Shown here one piece after another: positions 52,891 to 60,820 of a stretch of 64,000 bases of DNA; positions within the stretch are counted from its first letter, which is position 1; every line of letters starts with the position of its first letter. Position numbers and translations under genes: made by a program. Source of the stretch: Solwaraspora sp. WMMD791 (GTDB taxonomy: Bacteria > Actinomycetota > Actinomycetes > Mycobacteriales > Micromonosporaceae); NCBI RefSeq assembly GCF_029581195.1, contig NZ_CP120737.1:4193001-4257000 (forward strand), read 5' to 3'. The notes under the pieces are model-generated. The model saw only the letters and a program-made list of their open reading frames with translations, was not told the DNA's origin and made no database searches.

Positions 52891-53001
52891 ACCGGCTCCT
52901 CTCCCCACCCGCGCGGACGCGTCGGGTGACGCAGCACCGAGTGTGGTCACCGTAGGTCGCCGGCGGGCGGACCGGACAGCTCCGCTTTCGGGCCCCGGTA
53001 C

Positions 53002-53016
53002 CCAGAACATGGACGT
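53002..53016. promoter_or_regulatory. Shared ESX-locus element, copy 1
   Basis: CCAGAACATGGACGT lies in the divergent interval between the WXG100 gene at 52890 and the gene at 53079. The same 15 bases with one change occur at 55889-55903, in the other divergent interval of the locus. A shared regulator or sigma factor site is likely. Confidence 0.5.
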
Positions 53017-53078
53017 TCCCGTGGTCACCCGGTCCGGGGGATGCTGCGCCGGAACCGACGGCACGACCGGGAGGTGGC

Positions 53079-53684
53079 ATGGGGACGAGCAGCAACAATC
53101 CAGGTGACGAGATCCGCGACCCGGGACTGCCCACACCTGCGCCGGGCCCGGTCGACGAGGCGCCGCTGCCGGAGGTGACCCCCGACTCCGTCACCGTCGA
53201 CCCGAACTACTCGATCTCCTACGAGCCCGGCCCCCTGCCGGAGGAGACGGAGACGACCGGCCAGGCGGACGACGCAGACCGGACCACGACCTACGCCGGG
53301 TTCTCCGTCTCACTGGCCGGGCTGGCCGCCACTGAAGGTTCCCTGCTCACCGCCACCCGGGAGCTGACCGCCGCGTACGAGCAGCTGCGCACCCGGGTGG
53401 CCAGCACCCAGGGCACCGTCTTCGGCCAGACCGAGACCCACGACGAGATCGTGCAGGACAACCCCGGAGCGCCGCACCAGCAGTACTACATCAAGCGGGA
53501 CGTACCCGACGCCCTGCAGGCCGAGGCGAGGGTGTTCGCCGGCCAGATCCAGCCGTACATGGCGCAGGCCCTGGACGACTTTGCCAAGACACTGCAGCTG
53601 TTCGGCGCGTACATCCAGGCGCTGGAGGCCACCGGCGACGGGTACGCCACCGCCGACGACCACTCGCGGTTCGACTCCGGCTGA
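53079..53684 (+). CDS. ESX locus helical protein with YxxxD signal
   Basis: The 201-residue protein has a Pro/Glu/Thr-rich first third. Two long helices follow (about 75-112 and 145-185), ending in GDGYATADDHS, which contains the YxxxD type VII export signal. I recognise no named family; PE/EspC-like helical substrates are comparable. GGGAGGTGGC precedes the ATG. It is divergent from the WXG100 gene at 52890 and convergent with eccD. Confidence 0.75.
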   Translation: MGTSSNNPGDEIRDPGLPTPAPGPVDEAPLPEVTPDSVTVDPNYSISYEPGPLPEETETTGQADDADRTTTYAGFSVSLAGLAATEGSLLTATRELTAAYEQLRTRVASTQGTVFGQTETHDEIVQDNPGAPHQQYYIKRDVPDALQAEARVFAGQIQPYMAQALDDFAKTLQLFGAYIQALEATGDGYATADDHSRFDSG

Positions 53685-53693
53685 CACTCGATG

Positions 53694-53712
53694 CCGGCTG
53701 GACCGGAGCCGG
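53694..53712. terminator. Hairpin between convergent genes
   Basis: CCGGCT (53694-53699) and AGCCGG (53707-53712) pair across a seven-base loop in the 32-base gap between the helical protein gene and eccD. It would serve both strands. Confidence 0.5.
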
Positions 53713-53716
53713 TCGG

Positions 53717-55057
53717 TCAGGACGCCATCGACCGGCCCAGGTCCAGCATGGTGCCCACCACGCCCCAGATCGTCAACGCCGCGACCAGCGCCACCGCCAC
53801 GAACAGCGCCGAGGCGGCCAGCAACCAGCGTGGCCGGCGGTCGGCCAGCGGCGACCGCGACGCCAGCCAACCGCCGCAACCCATCAGGATCAGCGCCACC
53901 ACGACACCCACCCCGACCGCACCGGGCCACCGGGTGGCGACGGTCACGGTGAGGGTCACCAGGCTGGCCACCGCCGCGGCGATCGTCGCCACCGCCTCGA
54001 CCGCGAACTCGTAGCTGACCGCCCGCAGCGCCAACGCCACCGCCAACGCCCCGACCAGCAGCCAGGCCGCCCAGTCCGGCGTGCGGGCCAACCCCACCAG
54101 ACCGGTCGCGGTGAGCAGCGCCGCCGCCACCGTCCAGCTGGCGAGGATCCGGTACGCCCGGCGTACCGCCGCCGTGACCGTCACCGGGTCGTCCGCCGGC
54201 GCCGAACCGGCACGCCCCTGCGCGAACATGGCCAGTCGGCCCGCCGCCGGCGCGGCGGCGACCAGCATGGCGAACCCGACCAGCGCGACCACCGCCAGCA
54301 AACCGGCGCCCGAGGGCCGCACAACCCCCAGCGGTACGGCACATCCGGCGGCCACGGCGATCCACAACGCCACCGCCAGCGTCACCGCCGACGGCACCGC
54401 CGCGAACGCCAGCAGCCCGCCGACACTGGCGGCGACCGCTGCCCCCGGCACACTGCCCAGGGCCATCGCACCCGCGCAGCCCAGGGTGACCGGAGCGGTC
54501 AGCGCCAGGCCCGCAAGCAGCGGCTCCGACGACGGCCAGCCACGTCGGCGGGCGAGGGCCGCCAACGCCGGTACGGCCAACCCGACGACGACGGCCAGCA
54601 GTTCACCGCCGACCGGACGGTCCGGGTCGAGAGTCGCCAACCCGATCGTCGCCACCAGCCAGGCGACCCCCGCCGCCACCAGCGTCGCCGCCGCCGCCCG
54701 CTGGTTCCACCGCCACCGTCGCAACTCGTCGGTTGCCTCGGCAACCACCTCGTCGATGTCGGTCACCTGCGGTTCGTGCTCCTCGTCGGCGGCCAGGTCG
54801 ACCAGGTACAGCACCATGCCCTCGGTCGGCGCGCAGTCGGCGAGCGGGGCGTCCAGCGGCAACGGTCGACGGCCCAGCGGGGCCAACGACCACACCTGCG
54901 GGTGGGTGCCGGTGGTGGGCTGCTGACACAGCTCCAGGAGCAGCCCGAGATACTCGCCGACCGGCACCTCCACCGGCAGTGCGAGGTCGATCCGGCGCCG
55001 GGCACCCACCACGGTGACCGGGCACCGGGTGACCGCCGCGGCGGCGGACGGCGTCAC
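53717..55057 (-). CDS. eccD: Type VII secretion membrane channel protein EccD
   Basis: The 446-residue protein has a ubiquitin-like N-terminal domain (CPVTVVGARRRIDLALPVEVPVGEYLGLLLELC) and then about eleven membrane helices from residue 115 on. This is the EccD layout that forms the ESX pore. The GTG at 55057 overlaps the preceding WXG100 stop by four bases; the frame extends further upstream but not in a family-like manner. Confidence 0.93.
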   Translation of the reverse strand: MTPSAAAAVTRCPVTVVGARRRIDLALPVEVPVGEYLGLLLELCQQPTTGTHPQVWSLAPLGRRPLPLDAPLADCAPTEGMVLYLVDLAADEEHEPQVTDIDEVVAEATDELRRWRWNQRAAAATLVAAGVAWLVATIGLATLDPDRPVGGELLAVVVGLAVPALAALARRRGWPSSEPLLAGLALTAPVTLGCAGAMALGSVPGAAVAASVGGLLAFAAVPSAVTLAVALWIAVAAGCAVPLGVVRPSGAGLLAVVALVGFAMLVAAAPAAGRLAMFAQGRAGSAPADDPVTVTAAVRRAYRILASWTVAAALLTATGLVGLARTPDWAAWLLVGALAVALALRAVSYEFAVEAVATIAAAVASLVTLTVTVATRWPGAVGVGVVVALILMGCGGWLASRSPLADRRPRWLLAASALFVAVALVAALTIWGVVGTMLDLGRSMAS

Positions 55058-55365
55058 GACGGCCGCCACGTCGCGCGGTTGCTCTCCTCCGCCCCGGAGT
55101 AGTTGTCCCAGCAGGTGTTCAGCGCATTGCCGATCATGCCGAGCACACCGGTGGGTCCGAAGAGGTCGGCGGCGGCCGTGCTCCACTGGTTCCGCAGCTC
55201 GAAGTAGTGCTCCCGCGCCTCGCCCGTCCAGATCGTCTCCAGCTCGGCGAGCTGGGACTTCAACTGGGACAACCGCTCCTCCATCTCGGCGGACCGGGAC
55301 AGGACGTACCCGCCGGCGGTCTCCTGCGCCGACGTGACCCGCAGAAAACTGCTGTCGATGCTCAT
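55054..55365 (-). CDS. WXG100 family protein
   Basis: The 103-residue protein has the WXG100 hairpin, with IWTGEAREHYFELRNQW at the turn, and a YSGAE (YxxxE) signal near the C-terminus. GGGGGAGGAGTCGTC precedes the ATG. It is translationally coupled to eccD and follows a second WXG100 gene, so the two products probably form the secreted heterodimer. Confidence 0.92.
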   Translation of the reverse strand: MSIDSSFLRVTSAQETAGGYVLSRSAEMEERLSQLKSQLAELETIWTGEAREHYFELRNQWSTAAADLFGPTGVLGMIGNALNTCWDNYSGAEESNRATWRPS

Positions 55366-55447
55366 GACGACTCCTCCCCCTCGTCGGTTCGGTGCTGCCG
55401 GACGTCGCCTACCTGACCTCCGCGCAGCTGGGCCTGCCGGCAGCTGG

Positions 55448-55792
55448 TCAGCCGAGCCGGGCCGGCGGCATGGACTGCAGCACCCGCTGCACCGACTGGT
55501 TGTTCGCCTGCTCGCTGCCCACGTAGTTCTGGTACGTGGTGTTCAACCCGTTGGAGATCCCCACCAGCGCGTTGTGCAGGTTCTGGGCGTCGATCGCCCA
55601 CTGCTGCATCAGCTCGTCGAAACTGACCTGCGTCACGCCCTCCCACGCGCCGCGCAGCGACGTCACGTACTGCCGGAGCTGATCGAGCCCGATGGAGATC
55701 TCCTCGGCGATCGTCGCGGCGCTCTGCGCACCCGCCTGCACCTGCAGCGGGGTCACCCCGTAGTCGCTCACCCTCGGTCCACCTAGTCCCAT
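55448..55792 (-). CDS. WXG100 family protein
   Basis: The 114-residue protein has a WXG100 hairpin with AWEGVTQVSFDELMQQW at the turn and YVGSE (YxxxE) near the C-terminus. The ATG at 55792 is used; a GTG at 55807 in the same frame is an alternative and no strong ribosome binding site decides. It is the first gene of the small Esx-Esx-EccD operon. Confidence 0.9.
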   Translation of the reverse strand: MGLGGPRVSDYGVTPLQVQAGAQSAATIAEEISIGLDQLRQYVTSLRGAWEGVTQVSFDELMQQWAIDAQNLHNALVGISNGLNTTYQNYVGSEQANNQSVQRVLQSMPPARLG

Positions 55793-55888
55793 CACACGGT
55801 CCGCCACCTGCCGGTGCTGCCGCCGTCATCGTGTCCTCCCCGCCACCCGCGCCACCAGTCACCAAATCCCGGACGTCGGCGCCGGCTG

Positions 55889-55903
55889 CCAGAACAGGGA
55901 CGT
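55889..55903. promoter_or_regulatory. Shared ESX-locus element, copy 2
   Basis: CCAGAACAGGGACGT matches 53002-53016 at 14 of 15 positions and lies in the divergent interval between the WXG100 gene and the beta-helix/AAA+ gene. Confidence 0.5.
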
Positions 55904-55926
55904 GGTGCGCCGCGCCGGCCACCGCC

Positions 55927-55932
55927 GACAAT
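55927..55932 (+). promoter_or_regulatory. -10 box of a likely leaderless transcript
   Basis: GACAAT ends seven bases before the ATG at 55940, with no ribosome binding site. Confidence 0.45.
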
Positions 55933-55939
55933 GGGCCCG

Positions 55940-58060
55940 ATGACCACACGCCTGCGGGTAGCGACGCACGGATGGGGTGCCCACCGCAGCGTCGGAGCCG
56001 CCCTGCGGGCGGCCGACGTCGGCGGCACCGTCACCATCCGGGCCGGCCGCTACCGGGAGGCGCTGGTCCTCGACCGGGCCGTCACCCTGGTCGCCGAGGG
56101 CGAACCCGGATCCGTCCGGATAGTCACACCGGTCGCCCCGGTGCTGGTGGTCGGCGCGCCGGTGACCGTCCGGGGCGTGGTGTTCGAGGCGCCGCCGGCC
56201 TACCCGGGTACGCCGGACGGGCCCGCCGCCGCGGTGCTGCTCGAGGCGGGCACCGCCCTGTTGGAGGACTGTACGGTCGTCGGCGCCGGGGTGGCCGTCA
56301 CCGGCACGGCGACGGCGACGCTGCGCCGGGTCACCATCCGGCAGGTCACCGGCGACGGCATCCAGGTGACCGACGACGCCACCGTCACGGCCACCGACTG
56401 CGTCCTGACCGGGATCGGCGGCTGCGGGCTGCGGATCGCCGGTGGTCGGGTCGACGGCAGCGGCTGCCGGATCGACGGCAGCGCCGGTGCCGGGGTACTG
56501 GCCACCGGCAACGCGCGGGCGCACCTCGACGACTGGGTGTTCACCGAGGTACGGGACTCGGCCGTCGCGGCCCGCGACGAGGCACGACTGACCCTCACCG
56601 GGGCACGGTGCGTCGAGCCGGGCGGCAACGCCGCGTACCTGACCGGGCGGGCCCGGATCACCATGACCAGGGTCGACGCCACCGGGTCCGGGTACAGCAC
56701 CGTGCACGTCGGCGGGCAGGCCCACGCCGAACTGACCGGCTGCGAACTGACCGGCAGCGGCGAGCACGGGCTGACCGTCGTCGACTCCGCCACGGCCCAC
56801 CTGACCGGCGGGCGGATCCACGGCGCCCGGCTGGCCGGCGTACACGTCGCCGACCGGGGGGACGTGACGACGGACGCAGCGACCGTCTCCGGCGGCACCG
56901 GCCTGATCGTCGACAGCGCACACCGCCCGCTGCTGCGCGGCGGTGCGATCACCGGCACCGGCGGCGTCGCCGTACAGGTCGGGGACGGACGCACCGTGGT
57001 GCTCGCCGGGCCGGCCCTGCACGGGAGTGTCCACGGCGGACCGTGGGCGGTGCTGCGCTGCCCGGACCCGGGGCCGCGCGGTCGACCGCCCGGAGCCGGA
57101 CCCGCGACGGTGCCCGGCCCTCCACCGGAGCCCGTCGCCACCGGGGCGCCGCCAGCGCCGGTCGCCACCGGGGCACCTTCGGAGCCGACCATTGGCGGGG
57201 CACCTTCGGAGCCGGCCGGTGACCTGGCCGACCCGGACGAGGCGGTCGCCCGGCTGCTGCGCCAGCTCGACCAGCTCGTCGGGCTCGACGACGTCAAGCG
57301 CGACGTCGGCGCGCTCGTCACCGTCATGCGGCTGGTCCGGCTGCGCCGCGACGCCGGCCTGCCGCCGCCACCGCTGAGCCGGCACCTGGTCTTCGCCGGC
57401 AACCCGGGGACCGGCAAGACCACCGTGGCCCGACTGTACGGGCAGATCCTGCACGCGCTGGGCATGCTCACCCGGGGGCACCTGATCGAGGCCAGCCGCA
57501 GCGACCTGGTCGGCGAGTACGTCGGACACACCGCGCCGAAGACCACCGGCGTCTTCCACCGGGCCCGGGGCGGCGTGCTGTTCATCGACGAGGCGTACGC
57601 GCTGGCCCCGACCGGTCAGGGCGCGGACTTCGGTGCCGAAGCGGTCGCTACCCTGGTGAAACTGATGGAGGACCACCGTGACGACGTCGTCGTCATCGCC
57701 GCCGGCTACCCCGACGACATGGCCCGCTTCGTCGCCTCGAACCCGGGTCTGGCGTCACGCTTCACCCGGACGTTGCGGTTCCCCGACTACCGCTCGGGCG
57801 AGCTGGTCCGCATCGTCGAAGCTCAGGCGCGGCAGCACCACTACCGGCTCACCGGGTCCACCCGGGACGTCCTGACGGCGCTGTTCGACCGGATGCCCCG
57901 GGTCGACGGCTTCGGTAACGGCCGGACCGCCCGGCACGTGTTCCAGCGGATGACCGAACTCCACGCGGTGCGCGTCGCCACGACACCCGGGGCGACCGGG
58001 GACGACCTGAGCGACCTGCGACCGCAGGATGTGCCCGATGACGCCGATGACGCCGGCTGA
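55940..58060 (+). CDS. Right-handed beta-helix/AAA+ (CbxX-EccA-like) fusion protein
   Basis: The 706-residue protein has an N-terminal parallel beta-helix (about 15-370, with many short GxGVxVxGxATxTLxxxTI-type turns). A Pro-rich linker follows (about 380-425), then a CbbX/EccA-type AAA+ domain with Walker A GNPGTGKT near 485 and Walker B GVLFIDEAYAL near 545. EccA ATPases of ESX systems have TPRs in front of the same AAA+ module; here the beta-helix takes that place. It may bind substrates or chaperones. The ATG at 55940 matches the leaderless -10 box; the frame is open further upstream. Confidence 0.88.
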   Translation: MTTRLRVATHGWGAHRSVGAALRAADVGGTVTIRAGRYREALVLDRAVTLVAEGEPGSVRIVTPVAPVLVVGAPVTVRGVVFEAPPAYPGTPDGPAAAVLLEAGTALLEDCTVVGAGVAVTGTATATLRRVTIRQVTGDGIQVTDDATVTATDCVLTGIGGCGLRIAGGRVDGSGCRIDGSAGAGVLATGNARAHLDDWVFTEVRDSAVAARDEARLTLTGARCVEPGGNAAYLTGRARITMTRVDATGSGYSTVHVGGQAHAELTGCELTGSGEHGLTVVDSATAHLTGGRIHGARLAGVHVADRGDVTTDAATVSGGTGLIVDSAHRPLLRGGAITGTGGVAVQVGDGRTVVLAGPALHGSVHGGPWAVLRCPDPGPRGRPPGAGPATVPGPPPEPVATGAPPAPVATGAPSEPTIGGAPSEPAGDLADPDEAVARLLRQLDQLVGLDDVKRDVGALVTVMRLVRLRRDAGLPPPPLSRHLVFAGNPGTGKTTVARLYGQILHALGMLTRGHLIEASRSDLVGEYVGHTAPKTTGVFHRARGGVLFIDEAYALAPTGQGADFGAEAVATLVKLMEDHRDDVVVIAAGYPDDMARFVASNPGLASRFTRTLRFPDYRSGELVRIVEAQARQHHYRLTGSTRDVLTALFDRMPRVDGFGNGRTARHVFQRMTELHAVRVATTPGATGDDLSDLRPQDVPDDADDAG

Positions 58061-58655
58061 CCGCCGCGTACCGGCTGGGCTGCCCGCGCCCGCCGACCGC
58101 CACGTACCGGCCGGGCTGCCCACGCCCGCCGACCGACCGGTAGCCGCCGACCGGCCCGCGTCGGCGACGCCGCTGCTGCTGGACTGGGCCGCGCTGCCCG
58201 CCGCCCGGTACGCCGCCGCCGTCGCCGGAGACCGCTGCGTTGTCCTGATCGTCCCCGCCGACGAACCGGTGGACCTGGTGGGCCTGCTCCGCGCCGGGGT
58301 GCGGGCGCTGGTCGCCGCCGGTGACCCCGTACCCGATCTGGACCTGGCGATGGCGGCGGCCGCCGCCGGTGGCCGGTACGTCTCGGCCGGGCTGGTCGAC
58401 CGGTTCGTCACCGCCGTCGACGAGCCGGCACCGCCGGACCGGATCCCGCTGACGTACCGGGAACTGGAGGTCCTGCAGGGCATCACCCAGGGGCTGACCC
58501 ACCGGCAGGTGGCGCGCCGCATCGGCGTCACCGAGGCGACCGTCCACACGTACGCGAAACGGCTGCGCCGCAAGCTCGACGCGGTCAACAAGGCCGACCT
58601 CACCCGCCGCGCGATCGAACTGGGGTACGCCGCCGGCGGCGCCGCTGCACCGTGA
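58029..58655 (+). CDS. LuxR-type regulator with degenerate receiver
   Basis: The 208-residue protein has a LuxR helix-turn-helix (LTYRELEVLQGITQGLTHRQVARRIGVTEATVHTYAKRLRRKLDAVNKADLTRRAIELGY) at 140-198 and a receiver-like middle domain lacking a clear phospho-Asp. Its N-terminus has a Pro/Ala repeat. It overlaps the AAA+ gene by 32 bases; in-frame ATGs at 58038 and 58047 are alternative starts. It resembles the second regulator at 58825 and is likely an ESX operon regulator. Confidence 0.85.
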   Translation: MCPMTPMTPADRRVPAGLPAPADRHVPAGLPTPADRPVAADRPASATPLLLDWAALPAARYAAAVAGDRCVVLIVPADEPVDLVGLLRAGVRALVAAGDPVPDLDLAMAAAAAGGRYVSAGLVDRFVTAVDEPAPPDRIPLTYRELEVLQGITQGLTHRQVARRIGVTEATVHTYAKRLRRKLDAVNKADLTRRAIELGYAAGGAAAP

Positions 58656-58828
58656 CCACCCGCACCGACGGCAGCGGCGGCGCGGCGTGCCGGTTCTGCC
58701 GGTGCGATTTCCTGTCGCCGACACCCGCCGGCCGGTTGCATGACCAGGTGGGCGGCGCGCCGGCGGCGGGCACCGCCTGCGGGCCGCCAGCAGGCGACCG
58801 GCGCGGCGCCGTACGGAGGACGCGTTGA
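58652..58828 (+). CDS. Tiny Cys-rich protein overlapping both LuxR-type genes
   Basis: A GTG at 58652 overlaps the stop of the first LuxR gene (GTGA), and its own TGA at 58826-58828 overlaps the TTG start of the second (TTGA). It encodes 58 residues with ACRFCRCDFL, a CxxCxC cluster, and one further Cys. Third codon positions are mostly G or C, as in real genes here. Without both overlaps this would be dismissed as chance. It may be a small regulator or merely a coupling frame. Confidence 0.55.
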   Translation: MTTRTDGSGGAACRFCRCDFLSPTPAGRLHDQVGGAPAAGTACGPPAGDRRGAVRRTR

Positions 58829-59517
58829 CCGTCGGAGGGGTCTCGTACGACGTCGTCGTCCTCGTCCGGGATCCACTGGCCGGCATGGGCGTACGGTTCC
58901 TGCTCTCCGACGTCCGCCGGATCCGCAGCCTCACGATGTGCGCACAGGTCCAGGACCTGCTCGCCGGTCCGCTGCCCGGTGCCACCGGGCAGGGTCGACC
59001 GGCGGTGGCGGTGCTCGGCGTCGACGTGCCCGCCGGCGACCTGCGTCGGGTCTGCGACCGGTGGCCGACCCTGGTGGTGACGTCGGCGACGGCGATGAGC
59101 ACGGCCCTGGCGGCGGTACGGTGCGGCGCCCGGTCGGTGGTCGTCGCGGCCGCGACCGACCCGGTCGAGATGCGCCTCGCCCTGGACACCGTCGCCTCCG
59201 GCGGTGTCCACCTTGGACGTGGCCTGCAGTGGGCACCGGCCGCGGTCGTCCACCCGGCGCCGCCGCGCGGCGACGCCGCCACCGCCGAGGCCCCCCGGCT
59301 TCCGGCGCTGGCCCCACGGGAGGTGCAGACCCTGCGGCTGATCGCCCGTGGCCTCACCCACGCGCAGGCCGCGCGGGAACTGGGGCTGACCGCCGCCACC
59401 GTCGACACCTACGTCAAACGGATCCGGGTCAAACTCGCCGTGGGCAACAAGGCCGAGCTGACCAGACGGGCGATCGAGTTCGGCTACGTACCGGCCGGGG
59501 TGGCCGCCGGCTCCTGA
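58825..59517 (+). CDS. LuxR-type regulator with pseudo-receiver
   Basis: The 230-residue protein begins at a TTG with GGAGGACGCG upstream. A receiver-like domain (VVVLVRDPLAGMGVRFLLSD) lacks the acidic pocket and the usual phospho-Asp. The LuxR helix-turn-helix is LAPREVQTLRLIARGLTHAQAARELGLTAATVDTYVKRIRVKL. It ends the putative operon of the AAA+ gene, the first LuxR gene and the tiny Cys-rich gene. Non-phosphorylated regulators of this type are common in actinomycete developmental control. Confidence 0.85.
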   Translation: MTVGGVSYDVVVLVRDPLAGMGVRFLLSDVRRIRSLTMCAQVQDLLAGPLPGATGQGRPAVAVLGVDVPAGDLRRVCDRWPTLVVTSATAMSTALAAVRCGARSVVVAAATDPVEMRLALDTVASGGVHLGRGLQWAPAAVVHPAPPRGDAATAEAPRLPALAPREVQTLRLIARGLTHAQAARELGLTAATVDTYVKRIRVKLAVGNKAELTRRAIEFGYVPAGVAAGS

Positions 59518-59529
59518 CCCGGTTCGAGA

Positions 59530-59552
59530 CGACCGGCCACCGGTGCCGGTCG
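59530..59552. terminator. Bidirectional hairpin between convergent genes
   Basis: CGACCGGC (59530-59537) and GCCGGTCG (59545-59552) pair perfectly across a seven-base loop in the gap between the LuxR stop (59517) and the surface protein stop (59554). Confidence 0.7.
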
Positions 59553-59553
59553 C

Positions 59554-60624
59554 TCACCCGGCGGTGCAGTTCACCCGGACCTGCGCGACGCCGATGTGTT
59601 CACCGCCCGGGTCGGCACCGGAGTCCTGCAGATGCAGGGAGATGGCCCCGTTGCGGACCGCCACCGAGCCTGATCCGACCCACCGCCCCCGGTTCGCCGT
59701 CTGGTTGATCGAGAACTGCGCGTACGGGGTCGTCGACGTCCGGCCGCCGAGCACCTTGTACACCGCCGGGTTGCCGGCGACGTCCCGCGCCGACCCGCTG
59801 TTCGGGACGTGGACCGAGAAGGCGCAGGTGCCGTTGACCACCGGGGCCGTCTCGAACCACCAGACCACGTAGTTGCGGCCGGTGGCGGTGGAGCCGCCGG
59901 ACATCGGCATCGCCATCGCCGCCCCCGAACAGCCGTCGCCACGGTGGCCGCCGCTGATGTCGTACCAGCCGGCGGTGCCGTCGCGGTACACCCCCCAGGT
60001 GTACCAGTTGCGGGCGTCGTTGTTGCCGGAGCAGCCGGGTCCGGCGATCGCCGCGTACGTCGCCGCAGCGGGCCGCGCCGCGCTGGTCGCCTGCGGTGCG
60101 GTCGTGGTGTCGCGACCCGACGTGGCCGGTGCCGTGGTGCGGGTCGCGGCCGCCACGGCGGGAGTGGTCGCGGCCTGCGGCCCGGCCGGTGGCGGCTGCA
60201 CCAGCTGCGCGCCGGTCTGCGTACCCGGGGCAGGGCCGGCCGGAACCGGGCCGCCCGGACCGGCGGTGCCGGCCGGTCCGACGGTCGTTCCCGGTACGGC
60301 GGACCCGTCCGGGCCTGCGGAGCCGTCGGAGCCGGTGGACCCGTCCGGGCCGGTGGTCGGCGCGGTCGCGCCCGGTGCCCCGGCCGCCCGCGCGGTGCCC
60401 TCGCCGCTGCGCAGATACTCCACCAGGAATCCGGCGACCGCGACGACCACCAGCACCAGCAGCACCGCCACCAACGCGGCGACTCCCCGACGCATCGGCG
60501 ACGCCGCCGGATCGCGGTGCAGCACCCGGGTCGCCACGGCGTCGGCGAACGCCGCCCGGGCCCGGTCGGCCGGTAGCTGACCGGCGGACCCGCCCTCGGC
60601 TGACGGTTGCTGGCCGCGTGGCAT
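59554..60624 (-). CDS. Membrane-anchored surface protein with Ser/Thr/Pro-rich stalk
   Basis: The 356-residue protein has a short cytoplasmic N-terminus and one membrane helix (about 46-68). A low-complexity Gly/Pro/Ala/Thr stalk follows (75-190), then a C-terminal beta-rich domain with four Cys (CSGNNDARNWYTWGVYRDG, GDGCSGAAM, NGTCAFSVHVPN, VNCTAG) that could form two disulfides. I know no named family. It ends the ESX region convergent with the LuxR gene, so it may be a cell-surface component of the same locus. Confidence 0.75.
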   Translation of the reverse strand: MPRGQQPSAEGGSAGQLPADRARAAFADAVATRVLHRDPAASPMRRGVAALVAVLLVLVVVAVAGFLVEYLRSGEGTARAAGAPGATAPTTGPDGSTGSDGSAGPDGSAVPGTTVGPAGTAGPGGPVPAGPAPGTQTGAQLVQPPPAGPQAATTPAVAAATRTTAPATSGRDTTTAPQATSAARPAAATYAAIAGPGCSGNNDARNWYTWGVYRDGTAGWYDISGGHRGDGCSGAAMAMPMSGGSTATGRNYVVWWFETAPVVNGTCAFSVHVPNSGSARDVAGNPAVYKVLGGRTSTTPYAQFSINQTANRGRWVGSGSVAVRNGAISLHLQDSGADPGGEHIGVAQVRVNCTAG

Positions 60625-60751
60625 CCCATTCCCTTTCGGACACGTCTCGACGCAGGTGGACGCCGCGAGTGCAGGCGCACGCCCCGACCCCTCGGATGGA
60701 ACCCGATCCCGGTCCTGCGGAACAGGAAATCCGACCGGCAGAACCGGGGTC

Positions 60752-60820
60752 GACGTCAGGGCCGGCAGGGACCGGCCGACGTCAGGGCCGGCAGAAGCAG
60801 GCCGACCTCAGGGCTGGCGC
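60752..60820. repeat. 26-bp degenerate tandem repeat
   Basis: A unit GACGTCAGGGCCGGCAG followed by nine variable bases recurs at 60752, 60778 and, in shorter form, 60804. The last copy runs into the 3' end of the regulator gene. Confidence 0.6.
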
